A DNA stretch of 43,052 bases from Branchiostoma floridae (Eukaryota > Chordata > Leptocardii > Amphioxiformes > Branchiostomatidae). Positions 12,001 to 24,044 of this stretch are shown one piece after another. A model generated the notes under the pieces. It was not told the DNA's origin, ran no database searches, and saw nothing but the letters and a program-made list of their open reading frames with translations. A program made the translations under genes and the position numbers. Location of the stretch: NCBI RefSeq assembly GCF_000003815.2, contig NC_049987.1, forward strand, positions 12,706,262-12,749,313, in the 5' to 3' direction. Position 1 is the first letter of the stretch; each line of letters opens with the position of its first letter.

Positions 12001-15000
12001 TTTTATCTTTACTTGAATGAGTTTGTTTATCTCTTGTAGTCATAGTAGATTACAGATATGTCTTCTTGGAATACGAAATACGACATCATATTTAGATTCA
12101 TACTGGGAACTTCTTTCAAACATTTTTCGCTGAAATCTAGCAGTGTTGAGGACGTTTCACCAATATCAAGAGTCAAAGAAATATCATCGTCAGTTACAGC
12201 TTAGAAATGATTTGGATTATGTAAAATCTTTGTACACTCTAAAAGTTGTCAGGAGAAAAGCCTGTAATAACGGTAAATAGAGCGGAAGTAAACAGACAAA
12301 TTGGATGACATCTCCTGTTACTGTTGGATCGGGTAGACAGATAATAATCACTCTGTTTTGTCTCCGTGCCGTGTAGTGTGACAGTAGGTGACGTCAATAG
12401 AACCGTCTGATATCCAGGCAGATCATCAGAAAAATGTTCGTGACAAAATAAACAAATAGATAAATAAAAACGATACAGAGTCAAAAACTAGGATTCCGTA
12501 CACTGTGTGCATAACGTTAACATGGTCTCATACACACTATTCTGTTGAACACCCTTTCCTTTTGATCCAATGCAACGGATAGTATGTGTGACATTGTTTG
12601 GCCCTAGGTTTGGTCTGTTTTGTGTTCTTTTCCAATCAAGAATCTTTGAGTGTTGAGGTTGCTAATGCAACACAAATAGCTAAATCAGGTTAGATTATAT
12701 TGGACACATACAGGGTTTGCAGACGCGACGTTCACAGGTACGAAACAAGCTATTGTTGGTACCATCTGACATGAAGTCATATTTTACATCTCTCCAAAAG
12801 GGCCGTGACAACACCTGACTTTGTCTGACTTAGACTTTACCCAGACGACCGTTCCGTACAGGTGGCACGGTAGCCATAGGTCCATGTGTGGGGCTAATTG
12901 ACACTCTCTCTGTCCACAATGCACACTGACAACCTGTCGCCACTTATTATCCCAGATTCTTTCGTCTCCCCGCACCCATCATAGCGGGCCCATTGTGACG
13001 CCGTTACTAAGCGACACGGGATGTAATGAGGTCATGTTGTAGAGCGCGCGTGCTGTGCAGACGACGTTTGCGGTGTTTTAACACATTCGGCTCTCTAGTG
13101 AAGGATTCAGAGTGATAACTTAGACAAACATTTGGACTGAAAGGAAAAACTGTTGCCACTAATGTTGTAAAGTATAACAACATGGGACATTCCGTTCGCA
13201 CGACGTAGGGATACTGGCTGACGAAATATAGCCTAATAAAGTTATGACCTATTCTACTGACTATAAATCTGCAAACAATTTCAGCTTTCAAAACTCAGAT
13301 CCTTTCATCTTACCGTCTTAACAGTAAGGCAAATACGTAATATGTTCTATTAATGTACAAACATAGCATTTACTTTAAAATCAGCTTTCGATTCTAAAAC
13401 AAAAAAATGTAAGCTCTTATAAGATTTGCTCTACGTAATCACTTTCATATTTTCTCTAAAGTGTACCTTATAACAAAACTTCGTTAAGATGTTATTCTGT
13501 CAGATCTAAGGCTGTCATATAAATAACCATATTACCCTGGTGAGAAGTGAAATAAGCAGATAGCCAGGTGTCTGGATTTCAAGTTTAATAGCCAGGATAC
13601 AGCCCAAGGTATCACTCTTTGAAAGCCGTGCTTATATACTATGTAGGCTCAGGGCAAGCTGGACAAGCACTAAGCCGGACCTATACATCAATACATCTCA
13701 TTGTCAATGCATTTGAACTGTTTGTTAAGGTGACCTACATAGTTTTGCTGGTGACAGGGCAAACGTTTGTTGACACTCGGTGTCACCTACAGTGTTAACA
13801 GATTAGTGGCCGTCTGTTCGGCAATGACATAGTCCACGGAACGCCCTTCCTTACAATACTTTCTGCAAGAGACGGGGCAATCACAACGTAGGAAGTACAG
13901 GTAGCTATGTACAAAGCGTTGGAGTGCTGAAGTAATATTTGACAATGTTAATACCAACATTTCCAGAATACACGTTTTAGGAGAAAGTCGCATGCTAAGT
14001 CCTTCACCTTCGTAACAAACGCTGTAGAATATTAACCAAAGCTTCCTATAATCCTTTTTTTCTGATGGATCATCTCTTGGTATCATTTTTGGTCACAGGT
14101 TTTTATTTTTAAATCAATTGGAACATTCGCAGTCACGGCTAGGACTAATTAGTTATATGGCCTTCACACTGAAACCGAATCAGCAGGAATCAAGCAGAAC
14201 CAGCCGGAATGAATTGTTTGCAAACTTCGTGCCACATTCGGATGGAAATTCCAAATGGGCCTTAAATCCCCTTCACACGAGAAGGAATGAGCAATCTTGA
14301 ATGCCGTCAGAATGAAAATTATTTTCTATTCCTGTGCATTCGTAGTGTATTCTAGACATTCCGACTACATTCTAGATATTCTTTTGGCCACATTCGGGCA
14401 GGATTCGAGATGGCTTGCCGTTTCGATTCTCCATCGAATGAGATGTTTCGAATAATGTTGGAATGCCGCAGAATGCGGTAAGACTGCAGTAGGAATAGTT
14501 AGAATCCACTTAGAATCCACTATGAATACCATTCGATATTTCTCCACTTCGAATGCACCTCGACAGTTTTTAACATGTCAATAACTTTCGGGCTAGCCAA
14601 AAGAATGGGCACGAATAGCTGGAATGCATTTAAAACACACTACGAATCGCCATGGAATCACCAGGAATAGAAAAGAATTTTAATTCCGACGGCATTCCGG
14701 CTCATTCGTGCTCTCGTGTGAAGGGGGTTTAAAACGTGCACTCAGTACGGTTTGAAAATACCTGCGTTAGGAAATTTGAATCTCAAAGAAATTTCTGAAA
14801 CTATATACTGTTATGCCATGACAAAAATTAACATGATATGACGAAGAAATTAATGACTTTGTGAAACGTTACCATAAATCCTACAAGTTTAGTAAGCTTT
14901 TCAGTCACGCATCTGTCATTCTTAGTTTATTAGTATAATGCACATATCTAGTCAACCATTTGCATTGATCAAATCATTCATCAAATTTGTTCCATCATTG

Positions 15001-16016
15001 TGTATTACGTAACCTTTCCAACTCTGTATATTGATGCCCGAAACGTATTCCGGGTGGTTGAATAACAAGGAAGTTAATGATGTAGAAGTTGTTCAGGCCA
15101 TCCCTTGGGACCACTTTGGTAGCCACAGACAAATGATTTTATTTTGAAATTGCCCTTAGAATTAAATGCAAAGTCTGGTAGCAAACTGTTCGCTCAAGAG
15201 GACTTCCTCTTTACTTGATATGATTTGAGATCGTAGTTTACAGTTGACAAGTTTTATGTATACACAATAAGACTATCTCTTACATCAAACAAAAACAGAC
15301 GACACGCTTTCATAAACCTGTCATTCTTCTGCACGAACGGAAGACGAGTGTTTGATCTAGCTGGACTCATCCATTCGCGACACACACTTTATAACATTAA
15401 AAACCTGTCAGGCAAAAACAGCCACATTAGAATGGTAACGCTGGAAATAACACAACATCTTTAAATCTAAATTTGGAGTTTTTCTGTGCAGAGTAAAATG
15501 CACACCCTGAAACTCGTCCAAAGCAGGTTGGGGTCACAAGAGTACGAGCCAAGCAAGGGACGGGCCAATGGTCAAGAAAGAACTGCGAATAAAGAGTGAA
15601 CAGTCCTCATGTTTGAAGTGTATTAAGCGGACAAACTCCAGTCCAGGGGGGTCTCACGTTTTTGTGTTGACACGGCTGTACCAGCAAACTTTGCGGGACG
15701 TGTTGGGGTGAATGGTGGACTGCGATTAGCAGGTGTCCAGCAAATATCCTACATGGTAGTTACAGGACACACCTTCCCAACCATCTAAACTAACGTGCTT
15801 ACAAGGTAAATGTCATTCATAGGTAAACCTATTTCAACGCTGCAAAGGAAAGATTGTGTTGTGTGCAATTGTGTTTTTTTTTCAGAAGTTGTGCTTCTTA
15901 CCTTTTAATGGTGGTGCCACCTCCTGATCTGGTTTTGGGGACGGTGGTTTGTTGGCTTCTTTCTCAGCGCCTTGTGGGCTTCCCCGAGAAGCTGGTGGGG
16001 CCGCACCGTCCGACAT
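46..16016 (-). CDS. DNAH8: Axonemal outer-arm dynein heavy chain, DNAH5/DNAH8 type (5' part, 3' truncated by window)
   Basis: N-terminal tail of an outer-arm dynein heavy chain, the ATP-driven motor of motile cilia and flagella. Exons in transcript order: 16016-15902, 9006-8933, 8604-8590 (microexon), 8236-8147, 5482-5450, 4081-4019, 3785-3711, 3548-3462, 3198-3127, 2847-2746, 2324-2138, 1685-1520, 1210-1018, 711-530, 165-46. All have AG/GT borders and join in one frame (524 codons + 2 nt). Residues 1-63 are Pro/Lys-rich (contains SKPPPPQP). From about residue 99 the order matches DNAH5/8: [29 protein letters not shown]. From about 243 comes the DHC_N1 tail: [55 protein letters not shown]. 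The linker, six AAA modules and stalk (about 4,000 residues) lie outside the window. The Pro-rich extension favours DNAH8 over DNAH5, but one ancestral gene could correspond to both. Family call is very secure; paralogue call is not. Confidence 0.94.
372..495 (-). mobile_element. tRNA-derived SINE fragment
   Basis: Read on the minus strand, an A-box-like TGGCGCAATTGG (486-475) is followed by a B-box-like GGTTTCAAAACC (449-438). Then comes TGCCCTTGGGAAAGTCATTT, which resembles the conserved central domain shared by many invertebrate SINEs. The same core occurs on the plus strand at about 31.53 kb. It lies in the intron between exons 711-530 and 165-46. Confidence 0.5.
1883..2205. repeat. Tandem duplication (period about 162 bp) covering the end of a dynein exon
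   Basis: Copy B (2045-2205) contains the last about 65 bp of exon 2324-2138, its donor and about 95 bp of intron. Copy A (1883-2044) is a diverged duplicate in the intron. In copy A the minus-strand donor GCTG|GTAAG has become GCTG|ATAAG and six bases are inserted, so it is a dead exon fragment. Confidence 0.8.
4082..5449 (-). other. Dynein intron, 1.37 kb
   Basis: No recognisable gene, repeat or conserved motif. Open frames here are short and lack splice or codon support. Confidence 0.6.
5483..8146 (-). other. Dynein intron, 2.66 kb, holding the candidate alternative first exon
   Basis: Contains the 7402-7458 exon candidate, a pyrimidine-rich plus-strand stretch around 5.85-6.1 kb and a four-copy ACGC microsatellite (8088-8103). 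Nothing else is recognisable. Confidence 0.6.
7402..7458 (-). CDS. Candidate alternative first exon of the dynein gene (19 aa, DNAH5-like start)
   Basis: Within the intron between exons 8236-8147 and 5482-5450, the minus strand has an ATG at 7458 with A at -3 and G at +4. An in-frame TAG lies 42 nt upstream. The 19 codons read [19 protein letters not shown] and end at AAG|GTAGGA in phase 0, exactly the phase needed to join exon 5482-5450 (MDERHRYLF). The start resembles the short basic N-terminus of vertebrate DNAH5 (M-F-R-x-x-R-R, from memory of the family). Use of this exon would replace the Pro-rich leader. A second donor (GTAAGG) four bases earlier would break the frame. No transcript evidence is available here. 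Confidence 0.42.
8590..8604 (-). CDS. DNAH8: Probable 15-nt microexon of the dynein gene (WQWVR)
   Basis: On the minus strand, TTACAG precedes and GTAAG follows a 15-nt block that reads Trp-Gln-Trp-Val-Arg. It has a pyrimidine-rich stretch upstream. Exons 8933-9006 and 8147-8236 on either side both meet in phase 0, so the block can be included or skipped without changing frame. It would place an aromatic/basic pentapeptide just after the proline-rich segment. Inference from splice signals and phase only. Confidence 0.5.
11205..11609. repeat. Three tandem copies of a 133-134-bp unit
   Basis: The landmark TACAAAATA recurs at 11208, 11342 and 11475. Each is followed by CTGTCGTGGGAACTTTCCAA and ends in CCTTTGAGACTAAAA. 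Copies 1 and 2 are nearly identical; copy 3 is slightly more diverged. Confidence 0.9.
14266..14728. mobile_element. Non-autonomous TTAA-flanked MITE (piggyBac-like)
   Basis: Termini A(T/C)CCCCTTCACACGAG face each other as inverted repeats, directly flanked by TTAA at 14262-14265 and 14729-14732. Subterminal sequence is also inverted (ATGCCGTC near the left end, GACGGCAT near the right). At 463 bp with no transposase it is non-autonomous. The TTAA target site is typical of the piggyBac superfamily. The interior is packed with GAATG/CATTC words. Confidence 0.75.
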
Positions 16017-16244
16017 GTCTGTGTCTTGTGTTTTATCAATTGGAGTAAATCACTTGTATCATGACGGGTTCCAACAATTGTCTGAGAAAACACGCAATCC
16101 TTTCAAAGGGTCGTTGTCACAGTCCACAACAGTTCACAATCCAAAATTGATTATGCACAATAGTTCAAATCCAAGAACTCGGATCCAGGAAAGTTAACTA
16201 CACAGGCAAACTTGTGTCTTGTCAGTTGACTAAGACGATCTGTA

Positions 16245-16252
16245 TGACGTCA
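16245..16252. promoter_or_regulatory. Palindromic CRE (TGACGTCA)
   Basis: A perfect CREB/ATF palindrome lies five bases from the X-box on the same promoter side. The pair suggests a compact core promoter region for the dynein gene at about 16.24-16.27 kb. Confidence 0.55.
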
Positions 16253-16256
16253 GCAG

Positions 16257-16270
16257 GTTGTCATGGAAAC
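16257..16270. promoter_or_regulatory. RFX X-box upstream of the dynein ATG
   Basis: GTTGTCATGGAAAC is a near-perfect imperfect-palindrome X-box (family consensus GTNRCC-N0-3-RGYAAC). It lies about 240 bp upstream of the dynein start codon at 16016. RFX factors use such sites to drive ciliary genes, which fits an axonemal dynein promoter. Activity is inferred from motif and position. Confidence 0.65.
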
Positions 16271-16564
16271 CCGCCACGCCGTGTCCCTGAGAAGATAGCA
16301 GACAACAGAATGTGAGAGGTCAAACCGGTTCAGACATGTCATGCATATTTACAATTTGTTAGGTAAAATTGTACACAGTCTCTATGCCCCGAGGGGTTAA
16401 AGTGATCATTTATAATTATCAATTATGAATACATGAATGTAATATAATGCCCCTTATTACTTGCATTTATTACATTTCTCATATAGGTAACGTTACAATG
16501 CTCTCTGGTTACAATACTCTACTATAATTTTTCAGAAGAAAAGTTGAACTGTAATTTCATTGAA

Positions 16565-16663
16565 TGTAAACACTTGACAAAGACTAGAGACAGTAGAACA
16601 TTTCGTAATTGCAACTCTAGAAAATACAGTTCAAATTTTCTTCAGAAATAAAGTGAACAAACA
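16565..16663. promoter_or_regulatory. Two forkhead-type motifs upstream of the X-box
   Basis: TGTAAACA at 16565-16572 and AACAAACA at 16656-16663 match the core of forkhead (FOX) sites. FOXJ1 cooperates with RFX at motile-cilia genes, so their position 300-400 bp upstream of the X-box is suggestive. Such short motifs are common by chance. Confidence 0.25.
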
Positions 16664-19600
16664 CATATGAACTGTGACTAGTATTGTCATTCCGTTGAAT
16701 CACATGGCATGTCTCCCAAAGACATAATAATACAGTGTAACCTACATAAGATGTTTACAAATTCTTCACCGTATAACGTAAAATCTAGTTCTTTAATGTC
16801 CTGCACCAGACAGTCTTTTCTATTTAGTAGCTCTTAGTAGCTAAGAATCCGTCAAAATTCGTCCCCGCAAATGTGAGGCTAATGTCTGTTTCAACACTGA
16901 CTTAAACAGAGCACTGCTTACAATGCTTCTCAACTTAATCATGAGAAAGCTAACAGTTCGCACTACAAGCTAATGGCTTCGACTTTTAGACGTCCACTTA
17001 TCCTAGTAGAATCAAGTAGCTTATCCTAGTAGCTTTGAGATTTGATACGTTTGTTTGCTGTCTGAGGTTCACACGGATTAAGGCTCATATCTACTAGTGC
17101 AACCTAGCGTAGAGGCTGGTAGAAACGGGTCCACGTCACATAAGAGCCCTAAAGACTACCTACATGTACTGCATGATGTACATGTCTGTCCAAGAGACTG
17201 TGATAAATATCTCTGCCACAGATAGTCGCACACAATGCCCAAAACTACCTTTCTTGTATAAAGACACTGTCCTTAACGATGATGCCCTGACTGTTTATCC
17301 TGACAACCGTAGGTAAGGTACGGCCTTACGCCTAGATCGCCTCCGGGGATGACTCCCCAGGACAGCACAGACGTGCACACCGACATGTAGGCTGCACACG
17401 TTGAGCGACATACGATATCTACGTATACCTGTGTCAGTCAAATGCACTGCGTCTTAGCATCATTGAAATGGATTTTAAGAGTCAGTACCAGCTTTCACTG
17501 TGATTGGTCAGTGCTGGTGGTTTTCGGAGATCCCTACGTCTGTCCAACGCGGCAGAAGACACAGAAAGTGCGAAAATGTGATTGTGTCATGGTGCCAACA
17601 TGAAGACTATATTCACACGTGTACCCTGAAGGTTATGCTCATCGAAGATCAAAACTAGTAGATGGAAATAATGCCAATGTATTAGTTTGGTATTGAGGTC
17701 ACCGTAAGTTGACTAAAGTAACGTTATTTAAAGCGCTTACGTTTCCACTGCTATGGTAAACTTTTACACAAACGGTAAAAATGTTGTTTTGAAGATGACA
17801 ATCTAATAGGCGTCAAACAACGACAGAAGACTGACAGGGGTAGTGGTTCGGACATGTTCACTACAAGAAGCCAATATTCGATTACTAAGAAGAAACCACA
17901 GCGAATAGAAATTAAATGGTCAGAAGGAGAATCCAATTTTGTGCCTGAAAGGAAAGGCCAAGGTCTTTATTTCAGAACCTCACATGCAGAACCCCGTGCT
18001 GGGTTAGCTGTCCAGTCCAGGAGGTCTGGGATCAGCGGTACACGGGTACAATGTGCCTTTTGTGACAGACCCGTATATGTTACACCGTCTGATAAGTGAT
18101 ATACGGGAAAGTTACATAATGGTGATTAATTTTACCTGTCATTAAGTTGCCTTTAATGAGATTTGATACAACTTGGAAGAAGATATGTCAAAGACTTAAG
18201 ACACTGCTTAAGATGAACCATTTTTAGTCCAAAATAAATCACCTCTTCAGTGTTGACAAATATGCTGTGTTCAGCACTGTAACAGTGCTAATTTCTTTTC
18301 TCTTCGGACAATACTGTTAAAAGTTATTTAAAGATTCTTCATGAAATTCTATCTGCATACCTGGTACCATGATTGTTTGATCTAAGAAGCTTTTGTTGTG
18401 GATTTTCTTGATATAAACAAGCTTGACCACCTTTCCATTTACACCTTCTATGCCATCCAGTACAGAATGATAGGTTATAAGAAAAAAGTCACGTCCGAAA
18501 ACCACAAACCCTTACAAATGAACACAAGAAAGGGTAACATTAGAAGGTATGTAAACAAATATTAGTTGCGCAGTATCTTCTAACAATGTCACCCCACCTC
18601 TATCACGTTCACATCACGTGAACAGTTCTGTCGGGTCTGCACCAATGGGAAAGTGTGAAGGTCGAGAATTAGCGCTGCAAGAACACCCCCCTCCCCCCCC
18701 CCCCCAAAAAATTGTACATTTTGTACCACCATGTCTGTACTGCATAAAACTTTAATGAAGGGCCTTCTACGTTAGACAAACAAACAAACAGGGTAAGCTT
18801 TACCTCTGGCCTACTTTCTCCGTATATGTTTTAGGATAATTCCACTATTTTCATCCCTCTACCAAGAAATTACGAGTCTCCTTTGAAAATCGACCTTCAC
18901 CATACAGCCTCCTTTTATGCCTATTCCACAATGACCTTTCTCCGTTCCTTTAAAAGTCTGTACTGTACCTCCTCGATTTATCGCAATGGAATAACCCTTA
19001 GAAATTCCACCTGTCAAGTACCTTTTGTAACCTCGCGAGGTTTCATCAATCAAGTTACGGAGAACTAAAGACGGTCAGCTAAAGACACAAAAACGTCAAG
19101 GAAATGTTGACACTTCTGCCTTCAAGTGCCTTCTAGAAGTAGGCACTTTCGCACACACTTCTTTAAGTGTAGGAAAACGGTGGTGTTCACGTTTTGGCCC
19201 ACTGGTTTTGCTGTGATAACTTTTTGATCTGAAGTACAAAAATCCTCCTAGAAAATCAGCAATTCAATTAGCAAAGCTGTGCGTGATAAGTCAAAATCGA
19301 CCTAGCAACTACTAGTATTTGCATACAGAACTGGTGCGTTACGACTTGTGTGTGTTCACCGATTCAATTCCCCTAAACGTCAATGAAGGTTTTCTAAAAC
19401 GTTCTACAAGGATACATACAGCAGGCAATGATAATTTTTGGTGGAAATATTATGATTCATTGCCATGATTTAGCATACGAAAAATGTAACCGATTGATCC
19501 CGTTTGTACATGCCAAAACAACAGTCTGTCACAACACCATCAACAACTGTAGGAAAGACAGAAAGAATTGCTGTTTGTTATCGAATCTTGTAAAAGGAAA

Positions 19601-21296
19601 GTATGTGGCAAAAAATACAAACTAGTAAAATCAGTTTCCAGTGCGTATCATGAAAGCCCTCCCACGTACTTCTATTTGTGTACATAGCGGTAAAACATAC
19701 ACAACTTTATCTAGGAGTTTATCCCCTGTCAGTGCTACCTGTTCTACACCCGACACACCTGTATGACTAGGTGCGAAGCGTAGCCAGGTGTGCGGCATGT
19801 TACTGCTACACGCCAAGATACGCCTGATACTGTGTTCATCTGAAAGAGTTATGTCTTCTTTGAAATTCTTACAGCAGTGATCCAAGTCACGTTTCCATAC
19901 GACGTACATGATTAGGGCCCTGAAATCATCATAAGATCACACAAGGCAATTGCCTTAGCCAACTGAACTGCTTTACGCCAATTTGGAGGAGTCTGTCGAA
20001 AGATCACTAGCTAGCTACATGGCGCTGTTGACAGTCTAATAGCAACCAAGGCTAACATGTAGGCTTGTAGCTATGTTTGACAACCAACCCACCTGTCATG
20101 CCGGTGTAGCATGTATGTGCATTATGGCTGGCACAACCAGACGACGTCTGACGCAACTCTTAAACTTCACATGTGTAAACTTGTAACCTCATGAAATATT
20201 ATGGCACGCCTATAGATATCTGTAACAAGGAGGTATCTTTAAAAAAGGTGGGATTTCTAAAGCCTAATTCCGAAAAGAAAAGTCTGACCCCTGACCTGAA
20301 TACTAAGCCGACTGGTTGGCAGGAACGCCGTGCCAGCGTTGCTACCTTCATACTTAATCTCACCTGTCGTACTTTACAACACACCTGAGGCCACACAAAC
20401 ACCCCCTGACATACCTGTGTGTTAGGGTCGGTCTGATTCCTTAAGTACAGCCGACAGGTACGCGCAGTTCCACCTGTAAGGTACCACGGCGCTGTCACCT
20501 TCACACCGACCGGCGTCCCACAGAAACACACCACACAAAACCGGCCCGCAGACCGTCCTACTTTTCAGGGACCAACCACTGTACTGCGCGTAGGGGTGTC
20601 AGACCAGGCATTGTTTGGTGTGACGCAGCTAAATCCCCGTTTGTGAGGGGAAGAAAATGAGCTTTCGCTTCGACCTCCTTTAACAATAGAAGTCTCTAAA
20701 GAAGTGCATAATGTTGTCGATGGCTTTTTTGTGAAGGAACGAAAGGAAACACACGTCCTTTATACTTGAAAATACTTATGTTGGAAACAGCGTAGAGAAG
20801 AGTGTATACGTACTTCCGCAGGAACTTTCATAAGCAGAGCTGACTCCAATTTGTCGACCTGACAAACTCTGTCTATGCAGCATTCTTATGTATAGATTTC
20901 TGGAATGTCATATGTCTTGCTTGTTTAATAATTCATACCTTCCAAGCAAAATATCATTTGTCACAGAAAGAACTGTCGAAAGTGATACTATACAGGTCCC
21001 AAAACCTACTGAATCACCCCTAGACCTGTCCTACTTGTTAAAACCCGACACAGTGCCCGGGTTATCCACCTGACCCCCTGCATAGTACCTGTCCGACACC
21101 CGACACGGACACCTGATGCCGCTAAAGCTCGTGCAGCAAGTCGGTAGGACTTGGTCTCATAGTATGTACGATTTGTGACGAAATGTAGTGATCTACCAGA
21201 CTGACTTGCGCGGGAGAATTTTTGCCCAGGGAAATTTGCTTACCAGATTGGTTGGCCCGTCCCCGGAGGGGGGAACAGTTCCCACAGGCGTGGACT

Positions 21297-21335
21297 GGCC
21301 CAGTTTCCCGATTTTTTTTTGACGAATTCTAACGA
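21297..21335 (+). repeat. Dispersed repeat copy (GGCC..TTTCCCGATTTTTTT)
   Basis: Shares TTTCCCGATTTTTT...GA(A)TTCTA with copies at 21899-21955 and, inverted, 26603-26648. Three copies in 5 kb indicate a dispersed element whose ends I cannot define. Confidence 0.5.
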
Positions 21336-21406
21336 TCTCCGTACTTCCGTCGGAAGGACTGTTGGAGGCTATCTCCGTACCTCCGTCGGAAGGACTGTTG
21401 GAGGCT
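21335..21406. repeat. Perfectly phased 36-bp tandem duplication
   Basis: ATCTCCGTAC(T/C)TCCGTCGG and the following GAAGGACTGTTGGAGGCT occur twice in direct succession, differing at one base. Confidence 0.85.
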
Positions 21407-21519
21407 AGAAGATCCAGAACTGCTTGTGATGTAGAAAACTTTCACAAGGCAACTAGACAGATAAATGTTAACACCATATTTCAAGCATTGTCATCAATGT
21501 ACCAGTAGTACACAGCTCT

Positions 21520-21536
21520 GGGGTGGGGGGGGGGGG
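21520..21536 (+). other. G-rich tract
   Basis: GGGG, a T and then about 12 consecutive G; may form a G-quadruplex or be polymorphic in length. Confidence 0.5.
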
Positions 21537-21898
21537 TGGCTTCATAGCACAGAAGCAACAGGTTGACTATTCCTGAAACGTAGATATGCACGACGTCACT
21601 GCTCCTTCTAAATGGGATATGCACTGTCACAAGTGGTCTACTCACGGTACCAACGTAATCCCTGTATTATTACAGCTCACAGAGCAAATATAAGTCACCC
21701 CCAGGGATTATAGACTGGCTTTACACGGATCATTTCCACATCAGGTAATAGGTCGGTAACCAACAGGGGGAAATTGACGAACGACTTCTCGATCTTCTAA
21801 CTTTTACCTTCGCACCTACCTGTTAGTCTCTATCAGACTGACTACTTTGTGGCTATTATAGGAGTTGGTCTGGAGGAAAACATGAACCTGGATTGACT

Positions 21899-21955
21899 CC
21901 CCTGGCAAATTTCCCGATTTCTTTTTGCCATATTCTACAATCCCCTTACCCCCGT
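21899..21955 (+). repeat. Dispersed repeat copy
   Basis: Contains CCCCTGGCAAATTTCCCGAT then TTTTTGCCATATTCTAC, matching the copy at 21297 and the inverse complement of 26603-26648. Confidence 0.55.
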
Positions 21956-24044
21956 AGGACGCTACTTTTTCTGTTATCTGGTAGAGGCTACTTATCTGTG
22001 GTCGAAAAGACTACCTCCCCATCATATAAATAGTCACTAGAGCATCTTCACACAGGTGCTTTGTGTTAAACCACAAAGGTAACCAACAAGACAAACAAAT
22101 CGATGATGCACTCTCACACCTGCAACAGGTTATCATCCTTGTTAACCCATATCGATTAAAAACGTCATAGAGTCTGTTCTGACGAAACTTTTAACGAAAA
22201 ATCAATTATCAAGAAAAGTTTTGATGAATGTTACATGATGGTAGGCTGAAGGTTTAGCACACATTTAATTTAACCCCCTCATATCCTGCATATATCACTT
22301 CTGTCTTTCCAACTACTAATTAAGAAGAAGTCATACACAGCCGAAGGTCTTGCTTACAGATTGAGATGAGCCAGTATAAACGGACATACGCAACTAGAAG
22401 GTTTTGCCTATTCATATCAAAATAATTGATCGATCAGCATTCATAATACACAAATAGCATACAGATATATTTAGAAACTAAAACAAATCTTTAAAAGTTA
22501 TACCATGATGAGATCTGTCAAAAAATGAAGCGTTGAAACTGTACAGTGGACAGTTCGATAGCACACCAGTGACACCCGTACCAGTGTACCTGGAGATTTA
22601 GCGAAGAGACACGCTACCATGGAAATGGTGTTCAACAAACCTCGGCATAGGAAAGTGGGAAAGTACCGTGACAAAAACAAACCTCCTGAAAAGACAGCAA
22701 GATCCAAACAGCCTCAGGAAAGTGAGTTCCAGCGGTGGTTTCAGTGAGAATGATATCGTGTTTTTTTCTCCCCAAACAAACGGGGAAGTCTTAGATGACA
22801 CCTGACACAAATACGTCACCTGTGCAGGTAGTTAGAGCCGCTCCCTGGGTCATAGGTCACGTACTTAGCTCACAATTGGAGGCCTGTCTAAAATATGAGT
22901 TTGTGATCACTGATGCAAAATTGGGTGATTATATTGACAGCAACTTTTCTTGCAAATTAATAAGGAATTGGGCTATCTAGATAAGCCTAAAGCGTAGGCA
23001 CAATTCAGTGACTTAAGCGTATGTCAGATTTGAACTTGGCAATAGATGCATAACAGCACTCTTAAATACAGGCACAAACTTTTGTCGTCTTTTTGCAGTG
23101 CCTTTCCTGTCAAGATAAAATGTGGTGTGATTACTGATTGGCCACAACAGACATGCACCTGACACAGGTATTGGAATTGTATCTCGACACACCTGAGTCG
23201 TCTAACCAGGTGTGTTCTGTCTCACGAGCTGTCACGATGATTAGCAATACTTCTATAGTACAGGGATCGATAAGCGGATGTAGGTTTCTAACATTGCTAC
23301 CTCGATGTCTAACCTCTAACACAGAGCTACATAGAGTCCTATACTAGGCGCAATACGCCTTTAACGTACATATGGCAAACATTTACATCATTACAGGACA
23401 TCGACACCTTACCGTAGGGGGTCCAGAATTAAATCTCTTGGACTTGGTCGACGGCACAGTTTGTAACTACATCCCAACACCCATGATGGTAAGCTGTGCC
23501 AACCTTGGTTGCCCTGACTCTGTGCAGAACTACAGACGTTTGTGCCGATGTAGGGAGGTGTGTGGACGGGGATAAACCACTTCTTATCCGGGCAGGGTGG
23601 AGTGTGTGAAGCACAGGTGTTTCATACTAGACGCAAATCAGGTTTACTTCGCTGTGGAACTGCGTGGCAGAGAAGAGTACCATCTGGAATCAATACCAAA
23701 ACTTAGCTTAAGTTAGAAAATACTTTGAAAGGGTAATGTGACGATGATGGCAAAAATCATGCGTTGTCTTTGCTAGACTTTTGATCTCAGTTTATAAAGA
23801 ATTATTAAGTATGAACTTGCAATTATGCATAAATATATGACAGCATATTCGACCGTTTTGAGTATTCTTTTGCCAGCACATGTTCATACGCAAATGTTGT
23901 ACTGTATAATCAATCTTCACAGTTCACGCTTTTCAATTTTCTGACAACAACAACAACATCGATTTAAACTTTAAAGAGTCAACCCCCTCTAGCAACCATT
24001 GACCCGTCCCCTGTTTTGCACCCCGGGAGAGCTCCACCATCACG

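Larger units (their letters stand above)
9007..15901 (-). other. First coding intron of the dynein gene, 6.9 kb
   Basis: Holds a three-copy 133-bp tandem repeat (11205-11609) and a TTAA-flanked MITE (14266-14728). The remainder shows no gene that I can support. Confidence 0.6.
19008..23619. promoter_or_regulatory. Cluster of CACCTG E-boxes
   Basis: CACCTG or its complement starts at 19008, 19756, 19785, 20090, 20361, 20382, 20471, 21067, 21110, 22053, 22117, 22799, 22817, 23156, 23190, 23207 and 23614. About two would be expected by chance in this length. Several extend to CACCTGT or ACACCTGA. CACCTG is the core bound by Snail/Slug/Scratch, ZEB and some bHLH factors. Counted by eye; regulatory role is inference. 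Confidence 0.35.
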
